DNA of 44,319 bases from Acutalibacter sp. 1XD8-33. GTDB lineage: Bacteria > Bacillota > Clostridia > Oscillospirales > Acutalibacteraceae. Shown piece by piece: positions 14,294-23,180 of this stretch. Numbering within the stretch: the first letter of the stretch is position 1; every line of letters starts with the position of its first letter. The DNA is taken from the NCBI RefSeq assembly GCF_003612555.1, contig NZ_RAZF01000024.1, positions 1 through 44,319 of the forward strand, written 5' to 3'. The position numbers were made by a program, and so were the translations under genes. The notes below the pieces were generated by a model that was given only the letters and a program-made list of their open reading frames with translations, was not told the DNA's origin and did no database searches.

Positions 14294-15187
14294 ATGGAAG
14301 AAAGCAGCCATAAGCCCGCCTTTTCGGGGTCAATCCGGGAAGGCCTGAAGAAATTTCTCATTATCAATGTTGGAGTTCTATTGATTTCGGTGGGAGTTTA
14401 CTTCTTTAAATTTCCCAATAATTTCACCACCGGCGGGGTCAGCGGCCTGGCCATTATTCTGGGCCGGTTGGTACCGGTTCCGTGGCTTTCTCCCGCGGTG
14501 ATGATGGGCGCTATCAATATGATCCTCTTGGTAATCGGTTTTATCTTTTTGGGCAAGGGTTTTGGCTTCTGGACCGCCTACTGCAGCCTGATGTATTCCT
14601 TTGAAACCTGGGTGATGGAGGTCCTGTACCCTATGGACGGGCCTTTTACAGATCAGCCTCTTTTGGAGCTGTGTTTTGCCATCATGCTGCCGGCGGTGGG
14701 GTCCGCGCTTCTGTTCAACTACAACGCCTCCAGCGGGGGCACGGATGTGATTGCCATGCTGCTGAAGAAGTACACGGCTCTTTCCGATATCGGCAAGGCG
14801 CTTTTCGCCAGCGACAGCCTGATTGCGCTGTCCTCCTGCTGGATTTTCGGGATACAGACAGGCCTGTTCTCTATTCTGGGATTGTTTCTCAAGGCTTTTG
14901 TGGTGGATTCCGTGGTGGAGAGCATCAACCTGTGCAAGTTCTTTTCTATTGTTACCACCAAGCCTCAGAAAATTTGCGACTATATCATAAAGGACCTGAA
15001 CCGAAGCTCTACGGTGGTGGACGCCATGGGGGCTTATTCTCACCTGGGCTGCAAGGTGGTGCTTATTGCGTGCCGCCGGGGAGAGGCCGTCCACCTGCGC
15101 CAGCGCTGTAAGCAGATCGATCCCCAATGTTTTATGTTTATTACCAATACCAGCGAAATTATTGGCAAAGGATTTCGCTCCATATAG
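14294..15187 (+). CDS. YitT family membrane protein (DUF2179 C-terminus)
   Basis: The start is ATG 14294, 7 bases after GGAGGG; an in-frame ATG at 14273 precedes that site. The 297-residue protein has about six N-terminal membrane helices with the family hallmarks FKFPNNFTTGGVSGLAIILG and YNASSGGTDVIAMLLKKYT. A cytoplasmic DUF2179 domain (from about residue 220) ends IDPQCFMFITNTSEIIGKGF. The function of YitT proteins is not established; transport has been proposed. It is the first gene of a run continuing with the HD hydrolase (gap 21 bp). Confidence 0.9.
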   Translation: MEESSHKPAFSGSIREGLKKFLIINVGVLLISVGVYFFKFPNNFTTGGVSGLAIILGRLVPVPWLSPAVMMGAINMILLVIGFIFLGKGFGFWTAYCSLMYSFETWVMEVLYPMDGPFTDQPLLELCFAIMLPAVGSALLFNYNASSGGTDVIAMLLKKYTALSDIGKALFASDSLIALSSCWIFGIQTGLFSILGLFLKAFVVDSVVESINLCKFFSIVTTKPQKICDYIIKDLNRSSTVVDAMGAYSHLGCKVVLIACRRGEAVHLRQRCKQIDPQCFMFITNTSEIIGKGFRSI

Positions 15188-15208
15188 GCTGGAAAAGGAG
15201 GAATCTGG

Positions 15209-15793
15209 ATGGAAGCACAGCCCAAAGAGGAGTTTGTGGAGATTTTTCAAAAACAGATCACCCGGGAGGGCAGCGAGCGGCTGCTGAACTGGCTTTCTGG
15301 TACGGATTTTTTTACTGCCCCTGCCAGCACAAAATTTCACTGTGCCCAGGAGGGCGGCCTTGTCAGGCATAGCGTGAACGTGTATAAAACCCTGCGGGAG
15401 AGGTACTATGAAGAGGGGGACAGCGAGGAGAGCTTTGCCCTGTGCGGCCTGCTTCATGACGTATGCAAGGCACAGTTCTACAAGACGTCTACCCGAAACG
15501 TGAAGAACGATGAGACAGGCCAGTGGGAGAAAAAGCCCTTCTACACAGTGGAAGACGCCTTTCCCTATGGTCACGGGGAGAAGTCAGTGTATTTAATCGA
15601 GCGTTTCGTGCGGCTGAAGCCGGCCGAGGCGGTGGCGATCCGCTGGCATATGGGGGGCTTCGACGAGGCGGCCAAGGGCGGCAGCTTTGCCATCAGTCTG
15701 GCTTATGACAAGTATCCCCTGGCGGTAAAGCTGCATCTGGCAGATCTGGAGGCAACTTACCTGCGGGAGCATGGCACCTCGGAGGCCAGATAG
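15209..15793 (+). CDS. HD-domain hydrolase
   Basis: This 194-residue cytoplasmic protein has His54 (GGLVRHSVNVYK), His83-Asp84 (LLHDVCKAQFY), His122 (PYGHGEKS) and His147 (IRWHMGG), the metal-binding set of HD phosphohydrolases. Similar proteins are annotated as HD hydrolases with unknown nucleotide or nucleic-acid substrates. AAAAGGAGG lies 8 bases before ATG 15209. It sits between the YitT gene and the ABC exporter genes on the same strand. Confidence 0.82.
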   Translation: MEAQPKEEFVEIFQKQITREGSERLLNWLSGTDFFTAPASTKFHCAQEGGLVRHSVNVYKTLRERYYEEGDSEESFALCGLLHDVCKAQFYKTSTRNVKNDETGQWEKKPFYTVEDAFPYGHGEKSVYLIERFVRLKPAEAVAIRWHMGGFDEAAKGGSFAISLAYDKYPLAVKLHLADLEATYLREHGTSEAR

Positions 15794-15841
15794 CGCCGGC
15801 AGGACTTTATCCTACATATTGATTCTGGAAGGAGGCGCGCC

Positions 15842-16789
15842 ATGGATGCCATAGCGGCCTATGATCTGACAAAAATCTACGGGGGAAAAGCCGCCCTGCA
15901 AGGCGTCAATCTGCAAGTGACGGAGGGCGGGGCCATGGCTTGCGTTGGCTTAGAGGGCGCGGGAAAAACCACGCTGGTGCGGTTGATGGCCGGGCTGGGA
16001 AGGCCTACTTCCGGAGAGTGTAGTGTGCTGGGGCTCTCGCCTGGGTTTGAGTCCGCGCGCCTGCATGGCATGACCGGCACTGTATTACAGAGCGCCAGGC
16101 TTTACGCCTGTATGAGCTTATGGGAAAATCTAAGGTTTTTTGCCGGGGTGAACTATGTGCCCAAGGATCAGGCCATTGAGCGGATTTCTTTTTTGCTGCA
16201 CCGGCTGAATATTTGGGACGAGCGGGACAGGACCCCCGACCAGCTGTCCACGGGCGTGCTTACCCGGGCGGGACTGGCCAGGGCGCTCCTGCACCGGCCC
16301 CGTGTGGTCTTGATGGACGAGCAGGGCGCAGGTATGGACAGAGAGTCTGCCGAGATGGTTCGGGAGCTTTTGGGATATGCTTTGCGGGAAGAGGGAATCA
16401 CCCTTTTGCTGTGTTCCCAGCATATGAACTATGCCCAGAGCATATGCGGCAGCTTTGGCCTTTTGCATAACGGAATCCTGCTGGCCCGGGGCACGGTGGA
16501 ATCTCTCCGCGCGGGGGGCGGGGTGCGCCTGAAGGCCGCTCTGCGTCTGGCGGATGGACGGGAAGGACCCCAGGGATTTCGCCTGGAAGAGGGCTTTTGG
16601 CAGAAAGAGATTTCTTCAGAGGACGAGATGCCCCAGCTGATCGCCCAAGCGGTAGGCAGCGGGACAAGCCTTTATGAAGCCGTGGTAATCCGGCCCACGC
16701 TGGAAGAAATTTATAGGGCTTATCTGGCGGGGGGCAGAAGAAGGGAGGAGTTTTTCCATGGGGAGACAGGAACCGGGCCGCAGGCCTAG
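15842..16789 (+). CDS. ABC transporter ATP-binding protein (ABC-2 type exporter)
   Basis: This 315-residue ATPase drives the membrane protein encoded next. It has Walker A GLEGAGKTT (36-44), a Q-loop region (GTVLQSARLYACMSLWENL), a degenerate signature LSTGV in place of LSGGQ, Walker B VVLMDEQGAGMD and the switch His in SQHMNYAQ. A C-terminal extension of about 100 residues is typical of drug/lantibiotic-type ABC-2 ATPases. AAGGAGG precedes ATG 15842. It overlaps the permease gene by 32 bp. The substrate is unknown. Confidence 0.9.
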   Translation: MDAIAAYDLTKIYGGKAALQGVNLQVTEGGAMACVGLEGAGKTTLVRLMAGLGRPTSGECSVLGLSPGFESARLHGMTGTVLQSARLYACMSLWENLRFFAGVNYVPKDQAIERISFLLHRLNIWDERDRTPDQLSTGVLTRAGLARALLHRPRVVLMDEQGAGMDRESAEMVRELLGYALREEGITLLLCSQHMNYAQSICGSFGLLHNGILLARGTVESLRAGGGVRLKAALRLADGREGPQGFRLEEGFWQKEISSEDEMPQLIAQAVGSGTSLYEAVVIRPTLEEIYRAYLAGGRRREEFFHGETGTGPQA

Positions 16790-17672
16790 CCACGCCCAAA
16801 AAAGGCCTGGCCAAAAGCAGGGCCGCCAGCCCCCCCAGAAGCGGGGGCTGAGCAGGCTTTTTTCTTCGGCGGAAATGCTTTTGGTAAAAAAAGACATGGC
16901 GGGCATTTGGGCCAGAAGCAGCCAGCGCGCTCTGCTGATGCTGCTGCCCGTTACGCTGGTGGTAGTGATCCCCGCGGTTTATTTTGTGGCGATTTCTCTG
17001 CTGCCTGCGGAACCCGGCGCGCAGCTGCCAGAAGCCATTGTGGCGCTGCTGTCCGGCACTGCGGAAAAGCTGGACTATCGTCAGGGCTGGCTGATTGCTT
17101 TTACGGATCTGCTGTGCCCGCTGCTGTTCCTCTGCGTGCCCATCCTCACAGCGGCGGCTTCCGCCAGTTATGCCTTTGTGACAGAGCGGGAGGGCGGTAC
17201 GCTGGAAACCCTTTTGCTTACCACCATGGACGTAAAGAATGTTTTTAACGCGAAAGTCACAAACTGCACGATTCTGTCGGTGGTGATTTCCGGCGCTGCT
17301 TTTGTGGCTTTTGCCATCACGGCCATTATCGCGGAGGTCTTTGCGGGGGTGCGCCCCTTTTTCAGCTGGGACTGGCTGGTAATTCTGGTAATGCTTACGC
17401 CGGTGCTGTCTCTGTTTTCCGTGGTATTTGTGGCGATGATTATCACCCGGGTACACAGCACGGGCGAGTCGCTGCAAACCATGGGTTATCTGATTCTGCC
17501 GGTGGCGGCGGCATATCTGGCCCAGTTTACGGGGATTTTTCGGCTGAATTTCTGGATTTTAGGCTTGGCTGCTCTGGTGCTGGGGGCGGCGGCCGTGGTG
17601 CTTTTTAACATGGCTTCCCGAGGATTCACTGCGGAAAAGCTGCTGGCAGATGAAGAAAGAGAGGCAGGATAG
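16758..17672 (+). CDS. ABC-2 type transporter permease
   Basis: This 304-residue protein has a basic, Gln/Arg-rich N-terminus (1-35) and six membrane helices (about 55-75, 110-135, 168-195, 205-230, 240-260, 265-285). FVTEREGGTLETLLLTTMDV is the loop characteristic of ABC-2 permeases. The start ATG 16758 has GGAGGAG upstream inside the ATPase gene, giving a 32-bp overlap and probable coupling. It forms the transmembrane path for the ATPase encoded upstream. Confidence 0.88.
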   Translation: MGRQEPGRRPSHAQKRPGQKQGRQPPQKRGLSRLFSSAEMLLVKKDMAGIWARSSQRALLMLLPVTLVVVIPAVYFVAISLLPAEPGAQLPEAIVALLSGTAEKLDYRQGWLIAFTDLLCPLLFLCVPILTAAASASYAFVTEREGGTLETLLLTTMDVKNVFNAKVTNCTILSVVISGAAFVAFAITAIIAEVFAGVRPFFSWDWLVILVMLTPVLSLFSVVFVAMIITRVHSTGESLQTMGYLILPVAAAYLAQFTGIFRLNFWILGLAALVLGAAAVVLFNMASRGFTAEKLLADEEREAG

Positions 17673-17717
17673 AAGCGAAACTTATAGGGGAGAGGAGTTG
17701 TTTATATCAAGGAATCT

Positions 17718-18584
17718 ATGAAATGCCCGAAATGCGGGGCGGAAGTGCCCGTGGAATGGCAGGGAGAACGGGTGGTGCGCTGCGCCAAATGCGGTCAGGG
17801 AATGTACGCGAAGGCGCACCCCTCTACGGGGAAAAGCGTGCCTGTAAGCGAGAATACCTTTAATGAGGAACTAAAAAAGGAAACGAAATATGTGGCGGCG
17901 CAGATCTATCAGGACAAGCTGGACACCCCGGCCTTTCAGAAGCTGCGCCAGGGCAGGGATTGGGCCAAGGAGCAGAAGCGGAAGATCGAGAAGGAAACCC
18001 AGGCCCTGGGGAACTACACCTCGCCCTGGAAGATCACTTTTTTCCTGTTGGTAGGTTGCGTGCTCCCCGCTGCCTACTATATGCTGGGCCTCTACACCAA
18101 AGACGACGACCCTGTATACTGGGGTATGGTGGTGGTGAGCACGGCCTGTTGGTTTTTTTCCCTGAAGTCCTGGTTCGACCAGAAATTTAGCAGCTGCTTC
18201 GGGGTGATTTTTGGCTGGGTTCTGGCGCTGGCGATGGGCCTGAGCATGCACCTGGGGCTGGGCCTGCTCACGGTAGAAGGGACCGGCGTGATGGAGAATA
18301 CCGCTCTGGGCCGAGGCATTTCCGGGGCTTTCGGCGCGGCGATGCTCTGTGTCTGGCTCTACTACCTCTTTGTGTACTCCAGAAAAATGCAGGGGCGAAT
18401 CCAGCGGATTGCCGCGTATAAGAAGGAATCCCGTGAAAAAAAGGACTCCTTTTCCGACCTGGAAAAGGAGCTGCGGGAGGACTGGGGCCGCCTGCTTCAC
18501 CGGATAGATTCCAAATATCAGGGGCCTCAGGAGGAGATCGAGGGTGACCCCCGGTCCCGGGAGTATAAGCAGGCCATGATCTAA
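17718..18584 (+). CDS. Zinc-ribbon membrane protein, apparently ended by a premature stop
   Basis: This 288-residue protein begins with a zinc ribbon (MKCPKCGAEV ... VRCAKCGQGM). A charged helical stretch (50-100) follows, then four membrane helices (about 108-127, 135-152, 160-183, 195-218) and a basic cytoplasmic tail. No family is recognised. The ribosome site before ATG 17718 is poor (AAGGAA too close; GGAG 20 bases away). After TAA 18582-18584 the same frame stays open for 39 more codons up to TGA 18702-18704. That extension has the charged, helical composition of a continuing cytoplasmic tail (EIEAAVHEKIKEQARSLLDS). The stop is therefore probably a recent nonsense mutation or a read-through site. 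Confidence 0.7.
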   Translation: MKCPKCGAEVPVEWQGERVVRCAKCGQGMYAKAHPSTGKSVPVSENTFNEELKKETKYVAAQIYQDKLDTPAFQKLRQGRDWAKEQKRKIEKETQALGNYTSPWKITFFLLVGCVLPAAYYMLGLYTKDDDPVYWGMVVVSTACWFFSLKSWFDQKFSSCFGVIFGWVLALAMGLSMHLGLGLLTVEGTGVMENTALGRGISGAFGAAMLCVWLYYLFVYSRKMQGRIQRIAAYKKESREKKDSFSDLEKELREDWGRLLHRIDSKYQGPQEEIEGDPRSREYKQAMI

Positions 18585-18720
18585 AGGGCCTTTGACAAGA
18601 TCGCTGTGACGGCGCTGCCTATGGAAATTGAGGCTGCGGTGCACGAAAAGATAAAAGAGCAGGCCCGGTCCCTGCTGGATTCCTTGAATGAGCTGGGGAC
18701 ATGAGGGCGTCGTGACCGTC

Positions 18721-18749
18721 TTGACAAGGCTCTTGAAATCTGCTACAAT
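18721..18749 (+). promoter_or_regulatory. Sigma-A type promoter of the TSCPD gene
   Basis: TTGACA (18721-18726), 17-bp spacer, TACAAT (18744-18749). It lies 33 bp upstream of ATG 18783. Confidence 0.85.
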
Positions 18750-18782
18750 ATGCGGTAGAGTTTAGAAAGGAGCGCGGTAAAT

Positions 18783-19040
18783 ATGGAAATTCATTACACG
18801 CCCAAGGGTGTTTGCAGCCGGCAGATCGATGTTGTTCTGGAGGGAGACGTCATTAAATCGGTAAAGTTCACCGGCGGATGCAGTGGAAACACCCAAGGAG
18901 TGGCGGCTTTGGCCCAGGGTATGACCGTGCAGGAGTATATCAAGCGCTGCAAGGGCATTAAGTGTGGTCCGAAAAGAACTTCCTGCCCGGATCAGCTGGC
19001 GGAAGCGCTGGAGGAGGCCCTGATGACGGCTACCGTTTGA
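18783..19040 (+). CDS. TSCPD domain protein (TIGR03905 type)
   Basis: This 85-residue protein has four cysteines in FTGGCSGNTQG and RCKGIKCGPKRTSCPDQLAE. The last gives the domain its name (TSCPD) and resembles the C-terminal tail of class II ribonucleotide reductases. The stand-alone form is common in Clostridia; its role is not established, though redox or metal binding is plausible. AAAGGAG precedes the start, and the gene has its own strong promoter. It converges with the TrmH gene. The 253 bp between them hold no gene; a weak GACGG/CCGTC stem with T-rich tail at 19092-19120 may terminate it. Confidence 0.9.
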   Translation: MEIHYTPKGVCSRQIDVVLEGDVIKSVKFTGGCSGNTQGVAALAQGMTVQEYIKRCKGIKCGPKRTSCPDQLAEALEEALMTATV

Positions 19041-19293
19041 GAAGGGGAAACTTTCCGATTTCGAGAATGGAGAATATCTGTATTGTTTCTTGGGACGGTG
19101 TGGCTTTGTCATGCCGTCTTTGGCTTTTATAGTTGCTAACCGGGAATGGGAGAGTGGAACGCGGTGGCAAAAACAGAAAGCGCAGCCAACGCGTGTCACT
19201 TGCCCGCGCCGGAATACAGCAGGGATTCGCGCTGAGAATATAAACTGTCAAAGAAGTTCTTCCAGGCCCAACCGCTTTCTTAACGGGCCGGAT

Positions 19294-20106
19294 TCACCTG
19301 CGGGTCAGTTGGTAAAAAGCTATGGCGCTGGCAGCGGCCACGTTCAGGGAATCGACGCCGTGGGCCATGGGAATCCGCACGGTATAGTCGCACTGGGCGA
19401 TGGTCTGAGGGGCGAGGCCGTCTCCCTCGGTGCCAAGCACAATGGCCAGCCGCTCCTCCCGGAGCAGCTGGGGATCAGCGATGTCCAGGGAATTCTCCCG
19501 TAGGGCCATAGCCACCGTTTTAAAGCCCAATTTATTCAGAAAGCCTGGCCAATTTTCAGGCAGATAGGCCCAGGGTACCAGAAAGACATTGCCCATGCTT
19601 ACTCGCAGGGCCCGCCGGTAGAGAGGGTCGCTGCCCTGGGTGGTGAGCAGCACGGCGTCGATATCCAGGGCGGCGGCGGAACGAAAGATGGCGCCTAAAT
19701 TGGTGGGATTCATCACGTTTTCCAGCACGGCGATCCGTCGGGCTCCCTGGCAGACCTCCTGAGCAGACCGGAGAGGCGGGCGCAGCATGGCGCACAGCAT
19801 TCCCCTGGTCAGGTGGAAGCCGGTGAGCTGACACAGGACGGCCTCCTCAGCCACGAATACAGGGACAGTGCCGCAGCGCTCCAAAAGGGGCCGGGCTTTG
19901 TGGAGGGCGTGCTTGCGCTCCATCAGAAAGGACACGGGCGTGCAGCCGGTGTCCAGCGCCCTGCCAATGACCAGGGGGCTTTCCCCGATGAACAGCCCAT
20001 TGGCCGGGTCGGCCCGGTTTACAAGCTGGTTCTCCGTGAGCCGGGCGTAGACGTCCAGCTCCGGCGCGGCAAAATCTGTGATCTCAATGAGCCGAAACTG
20101 CTCCAT
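19294..20106 (-). CDS. TrmH/SpoU family RNA 2'-O-methyltransferase
   Basis: The start is ATG 20106 with AAAGGGG upstream; the frame extends to 20226 only by reading through a repeat. The 270-residue protein has an N-terminal substrate-binding part (NGLFIGESPLVIGRALDTG) and the SPOUT knot: motif 1 NPTNLGAIFRSAAALDIDAV, motif 2 IVLGTEGDGL and motif 3 IPMAHGVDSLNVAAASAIAF. It methylates ribose in rRNA or tRNA using SAM; the exact site is unknown. It stands alone on the minus strand with a hairpin-mosaic repeat upstream. Confidence 0.9.
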   Translation of the reverse strand: MEQFRLIEITDFAAPELDVYARLTENQLVNRADPANGLFIGESPLVIGRALDTGCTPVSFLMERKHALHKARPLLERCGTVPVFVAEEAVLCQLTGFHLTRGMLCAMLRPPLRSAQEVCQGARRIAVLENVMNPTNLGAIFRSAAALDIDAVLLTTQGSDPLYRRALRVSMGNVFLVPWAYLPENWPGFLNKLGFKTVAMALRENSLDIADPQLLREERLAIVLGTEGDGLAPQTIAQCDYTVRIPMAHGVDSLNVAAASAIAFYQLTRR

Positions 20107-20140
20107 TGGGTATCGCCCCTTTCCAAAGGCTTTTTCAGAG

Positions 20141-20475
20141 TATATTTTTTGAGAGTATATCGTGGCCTCCGGCAGCTGGGGGTTTCTTCTCACCTGCCGG
20201 TTCGGTCGGTGCTTGACGGTCCCCACAGGGGACCAGCACCCCCAGACCCCTGACCAGCTGTAAACTTGGCGTTGCCAAGTTTACAGCTGGACCGGCCAAA
20301 ACCGTCCAGGGTAAAAGTTTCGTCCACCTTTTTAAAGGTGGTGGGGGTAGAGGGGGGGTGACAATCGCCAGTGGCGATTTCCCGTCGCTGACCGAGCCGG
20401 CAGGCGAGACTCGAAGCCCCTCCCGCCGGAGAACGCGTTTCTGTGCGTTCAGAGGCCATGGTTTCACTCTGGACC
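20141..20475. repeat. Hairpin-mosaic element, copy 3 (diverged)
   Basis: The left end TATATTTTTTGAGAG leads to GTGGCCTCCGGCAG as in copies 1 and 2. The interior holds a reversed signature (20188-20207), a GGTCCCC-aca-GGGGACC stem, GTAAACTTGG-cgtt-CCAAGTTTAC, a CCACC/GGTGG stem, AATCGCCAGTGGCGATT (20363-20379), and the signature in direct orientation (20390-20409). It lies upstream of the TrmH gene on the minus strand. The right end near 20475 is uncertain. Confidence 0.7.
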
Positions 20476-21060
20476 AAACTTTTTGAAAAAAGTTTGGAAT
20501 AAAAACTCTTACCCTGGTTGGCTTTTGCGCACTCAGCCAGCCAGATTAAAATGTTTCGTAGACTTCGCTCTGCGAAGTCTTGCCTTTCTCAAAGGCGGTG
20601 GGGTTTGGGACAACGTCCCAAGGTTTTGCCCTTGACCTTAACATCCGATAAAATAACGCAGGAGGGTAGCATAAACGTCCCGGTGGGACGTTTTGCATAG
20701 GGGGGGTTACGCTTCCGCTCCGGTCGGCGCTGGTCCCCACAGGGGACCAGCGCCCCTCGTCGGGGGGCGTTCTGCCGGATACTTGGCAAAACCAAGTATT
20801 GCAGACAACGCTGCGAATCGACCGAGCCGGGGAAGCTCCCCGGTGGGGAAGAGTTCATGCAAGCATGAACTCTCCCGACCGAGTCGGCAGACGAGACCAG
20901 GCGAGACCCCTATCCCGACTGCGAAGCAGGCGAGAAGTTCCTGGGCCTTGGAACCAGCCGGCTGTATGGATGAGCGTATCCGCCAAAGGACGCTCTGGAC
21001 CAGCTGGAATCTGGACGCGCTGCCGCGAGAGCTCAGCCCCCATATCACTCCCCCAAAGTA
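20474..21060. repeat. Array of short perfect hairpins, no gene
   Basis: Successive stem-loops are: 20474-20497 (CCAAACTTTTT/AAAAAGTTTGG), 20560-20580 (AGACTTCG/CGAAGTCT), near 20607 (GGGAC-aac-GTCCC), 20673-20693 (AAACGTCCC-ggt-GGGACGTTT), 20726-20754 (13-bp perfect stem, loop ACA), 20771-20805 (ATACTTGG/CCAAGTAT inside TCTGC/GCAGA) and 20850-20873 (AGAGTTCATGC/GCATGAACTCT). The signature box is at 20877-20896. The part 20767-20905 recurs at 33228-33358. Coding potential is not credible. The remaining bases to 21138 hold no clear feature. Confidence 0.75.
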
Positions 21061-21138
21061 TATCCCATTTCAGGAAAAAACGCAAGTGGGAGGAAGAGGC
21101 AAAACCCCGCCTGTCTGGCGGGGGCGGCTTGAACTGCC

Positions 21139-22317
21139 TTATGGTTTCGGACTGGGGGCGGGGGCAGGGCTGCTCTCAGCCTGCGCCCGTTCCGTCTTTT
21201 CGGCGTATTCCCGGATGGAGAGCAGGGGGAGTCCTTGCTCTTCATAGCCAGTGGAAGCCGCGGCTTCGCCGGTATCCAGGTCGATGGTGAACTCCCCGAA
21301 AACTCCTTCGCCGCCGTAGCTAGAGACAGTGACAATCACCTTTTTTGCCTCCTGGGGCGGACCGGCAAAAGAGCAGGTCTGGACAGCCGTGTCGCCGAAT
21401 TGATAGCGGCCGTCGCCGAAATCCCCGAACTCCCGAATATCTCCCCCCAGATCGGTTCCGTCCAGAGCTCTGGCGCTGGCGGAGACGCCCGCCGCGCCCA
21501 GATAGGGATAGGAGAAGGTGGCGGTAAATTTGCTGGGGGAACTGCTCCAGCCGGTAAGGCTTAGCCCGTCTATGGAAACGCCGGCGGCCTCCCGGGATTC
21601 GGAATACCCGGCGTTGGCGGTCAGCTGAAACTGGAGCTTTACAGGCTCGATAGAGACGACCCGGCCCCGTTCGTTTCGGTCAATATCCTCCTGGGTGCGG
21701 CCCGACAGGTTTCCCAGAACCGCGCCAACCTGAACCGTGGAACCGTCCTCCGCCTTCTGGGACAACTTGACTTTTATAGGGCCGCTCTCAAAGTAGTAGC
21801 CCTTTCGGATGAAAACGGGAAGGTCGCAGAATTCTGTTCCCCCGGGTTCGCCGTTGATTTCCACGTTCCAGCCGGGAATGTTGGAATTGCCTGCGGATTC
21901 CTCGGTGAAGAAGGACTGCATGTTCAGCAGCCGGCTGTCCTTGGCCTCCAGCCGCAGGGTAAAGAAAACATATTCCCCATCGCAGTAGGCCTCTGTAACC
22001 GTAACTTGATACTGGCCGTTCTCTCCGTTCACCCCCACAGCCCGCACTAGTCCGTCATAGGTTGCGGCGTTGGCCCCCAGGGAGTTGATCCGGCGGAAGG
22101 CTTCCCCAATCAACGGGAGGCCTTCGGCGAAGGCGGGGAACGCGGTGTTAATGCCCAGAAGCACGATGGAGGCAAGGATAAAGGACGCGGCCATAACGCC
22201 GGCTTTTTTCAGCCAGACCAGGGAGACCGGCTTTCTCTTCAGCGGCTTGCCAGCCTCTTCAATGAGGATTGGGTCGATATAGCCGATGCCCTCAAACAGA
22301 TTGCAACTGGTTTTCAT
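21139..22317 (-). CDS. DUF4179-type membrane protein, likely anti-sigma factor
   Basis: This 392-residue protein has a short cytoplasmic N-terminus, one membrane helix (about 37-60) and a long extracytoplasmic part. LPLIGEAFRRINSLGANAA after the helix is the usual DUF4179 opening. A Ser/Pro-rich C-terminus follows. Its 5' end overlaps the sigma gene by 26 bp, the standard arrangement for an ECF factor and its membrane-bound partner. DUF4179 proteins are generally taken as anti-sigma factors by this context. The signal sensed is unknown. Confidence 0.8.
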   Translation of the reverse strand: MKTSCNLFEGIGYIDPILIEEAGKPLKRKPVSLVWLKKAGVMAASFILASIVLLGINTAFPAFAEGLPLIGEAFRRINSLGANAATYDGLVRAVGVNGENGQYQVTVTEAYCDGEYVFFTLRLEAKDSRLLNMQSFFTEESAGNSNIPGWNVEINGEPGGTEFCDLPVFIRKGYYFESGPIKVKLSQKAEDGSTVQVGAVLGNLSGRTQEDIDRNERGRVVSIEPVKLQFQLTANAGYSESREAAGVSIDGLSLTGWSSSPSKFTATFSYPYLGAAGVSASARALDGTDLGGDIREFGDFGDGRYQFGDTAVQTCSFAGPPQEAKKVIVTVSSYGGEGVFGEFTIDLDTGEAAASTGYEEQGLPLLSIREYAEKTERAQAESSPAPAPSPKP

Positions 22318-22870
22318 AGGATCTATCCTCCTTTTCTAGAAATGATTTCAGTTCCAACCGCAGGCGGTACATTTTTTGAGCCAATTTTTTCGGGGAGATG
22401 CCGGATTCTTCCGCAAGCCCGGAAAGGGAGATCCCATACCAGTACCGGCGGACAAAGAGCACCCGGTCCTCCCGGGGCAGAGAAAAGAGCCAGCGGCTGA
22501 TGGCCTCTCCCAGCTCAGCGCCTTCCAGGTCTTGCTGAACGTCCACCGGCGACGGAATGGAATCCTCCAGTTCCTCAAGAGCCTGGTCCAGGCCGTTGTA
22601 CCGTTTCTGCCGGTGGTTTTTCCGCCACAAGCTGACGGAGATATTCCGCACAATCCGCCCCAGCCATGGCCGGAGTTTTTCCGGCCGCTGGGGTGGGATG
22701 AGGTTCCAGGCCTGAAAAAACGCCTCGTTCACACACTCCTTGGCATCCTCGCCGTTAGACAATAGGCTTGTGGCGATTCCCAAACAGAACGCGCCATATT
22801 TGCACTCGGTTTGCACGATGGCGGCCTCGTCCCGTCTCCAATATAGTTCTACAATTTCTCGGTCGTCCAT
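22292..22870 (-). CDS. ECF-type RNA polymerase sigma factor
   Basis: This 192-residue protein has region 2 (DAKECVNEAFFQAWNLIPPQ, then LRPWLGRIVRNISVSLWRK) and region 4 (LPREDRVLFVRRYWYGISLS, then GLAEESGISPKKLAQKMYRL). AAAAGGAGG lies upstream of ATG 22870. It is coupled to the DUF4179 gene by a 26-bp overlap. It is a different lineage from the sigma factor at 4634 (different partner type), so the window holds two separate cell-surface signalling pairs. Confidence 0.9.
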   Translation of the reverse strand: MDDREIVELYWRRDEAAIVQTECKYGAFCLGIATSLLSNGEDAKECVNEAFFQAWNLIPPQRPEKLRPWLGRIVRNISVSLWRKNHRQKRYNGLDQALEELEDSIPSPVDVQQDLEGAELGEAISRWLFSLPREDRVLFVRRYWYGISLSGLAEESGISPKKLAQKMYRLRLELKSFLEKEDRSYENQLQSV

Positions 22871-23040
22871 TTGTGTCCTCCTTTTTTCCGAATCCTGAGG
22901 GCCCTCTACTTTTTAACTCGCCATTCAAACCAGAATATTGGGAAAAACGAAGAAAATCCCGAAATGCTGAGAGATCTCGGGAGGGAGGCTTACGAAGGCG
23001 AAAAGCCTGTATTTTGATAGATTTGGACTCGTTGGCTATA

Positions 23041-23070
23041 AGAATAGCACAGAGCCTGGGGATAAGTCAA
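23041..23070 (-). promoter_or_regulatory. Candidate promoter of the sigma/DUF4179 operon
   Basis: On the minus strand TTGACT (23070-23065), 18-bp spacer, TATTCT (23046-23041). The leader is about 170 bases. The rest of the 22871-23377 gap holds the esterase promoter and no gene. Confidence 0.5.
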
Positions 23071-23180
23071 CCGCTTGCCCCGTGGCGATAGACAGAGGAA
23101 GTCTTGTGGAATTGCTTTAGAAAACACAAGTATAGGTGCAGGAAAAAGCCGCTTTTTCATCTTTTTGCGGGGAACCGATC

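Noticed and set aside
20141-21060. Possible CRISPR array or protein genes in the palindrome-rich gap
   Set aside because: The palindromes differ from each other and lack uniform spacing, and the open frames here run through repeats shared with non-coding copies elsewhere.
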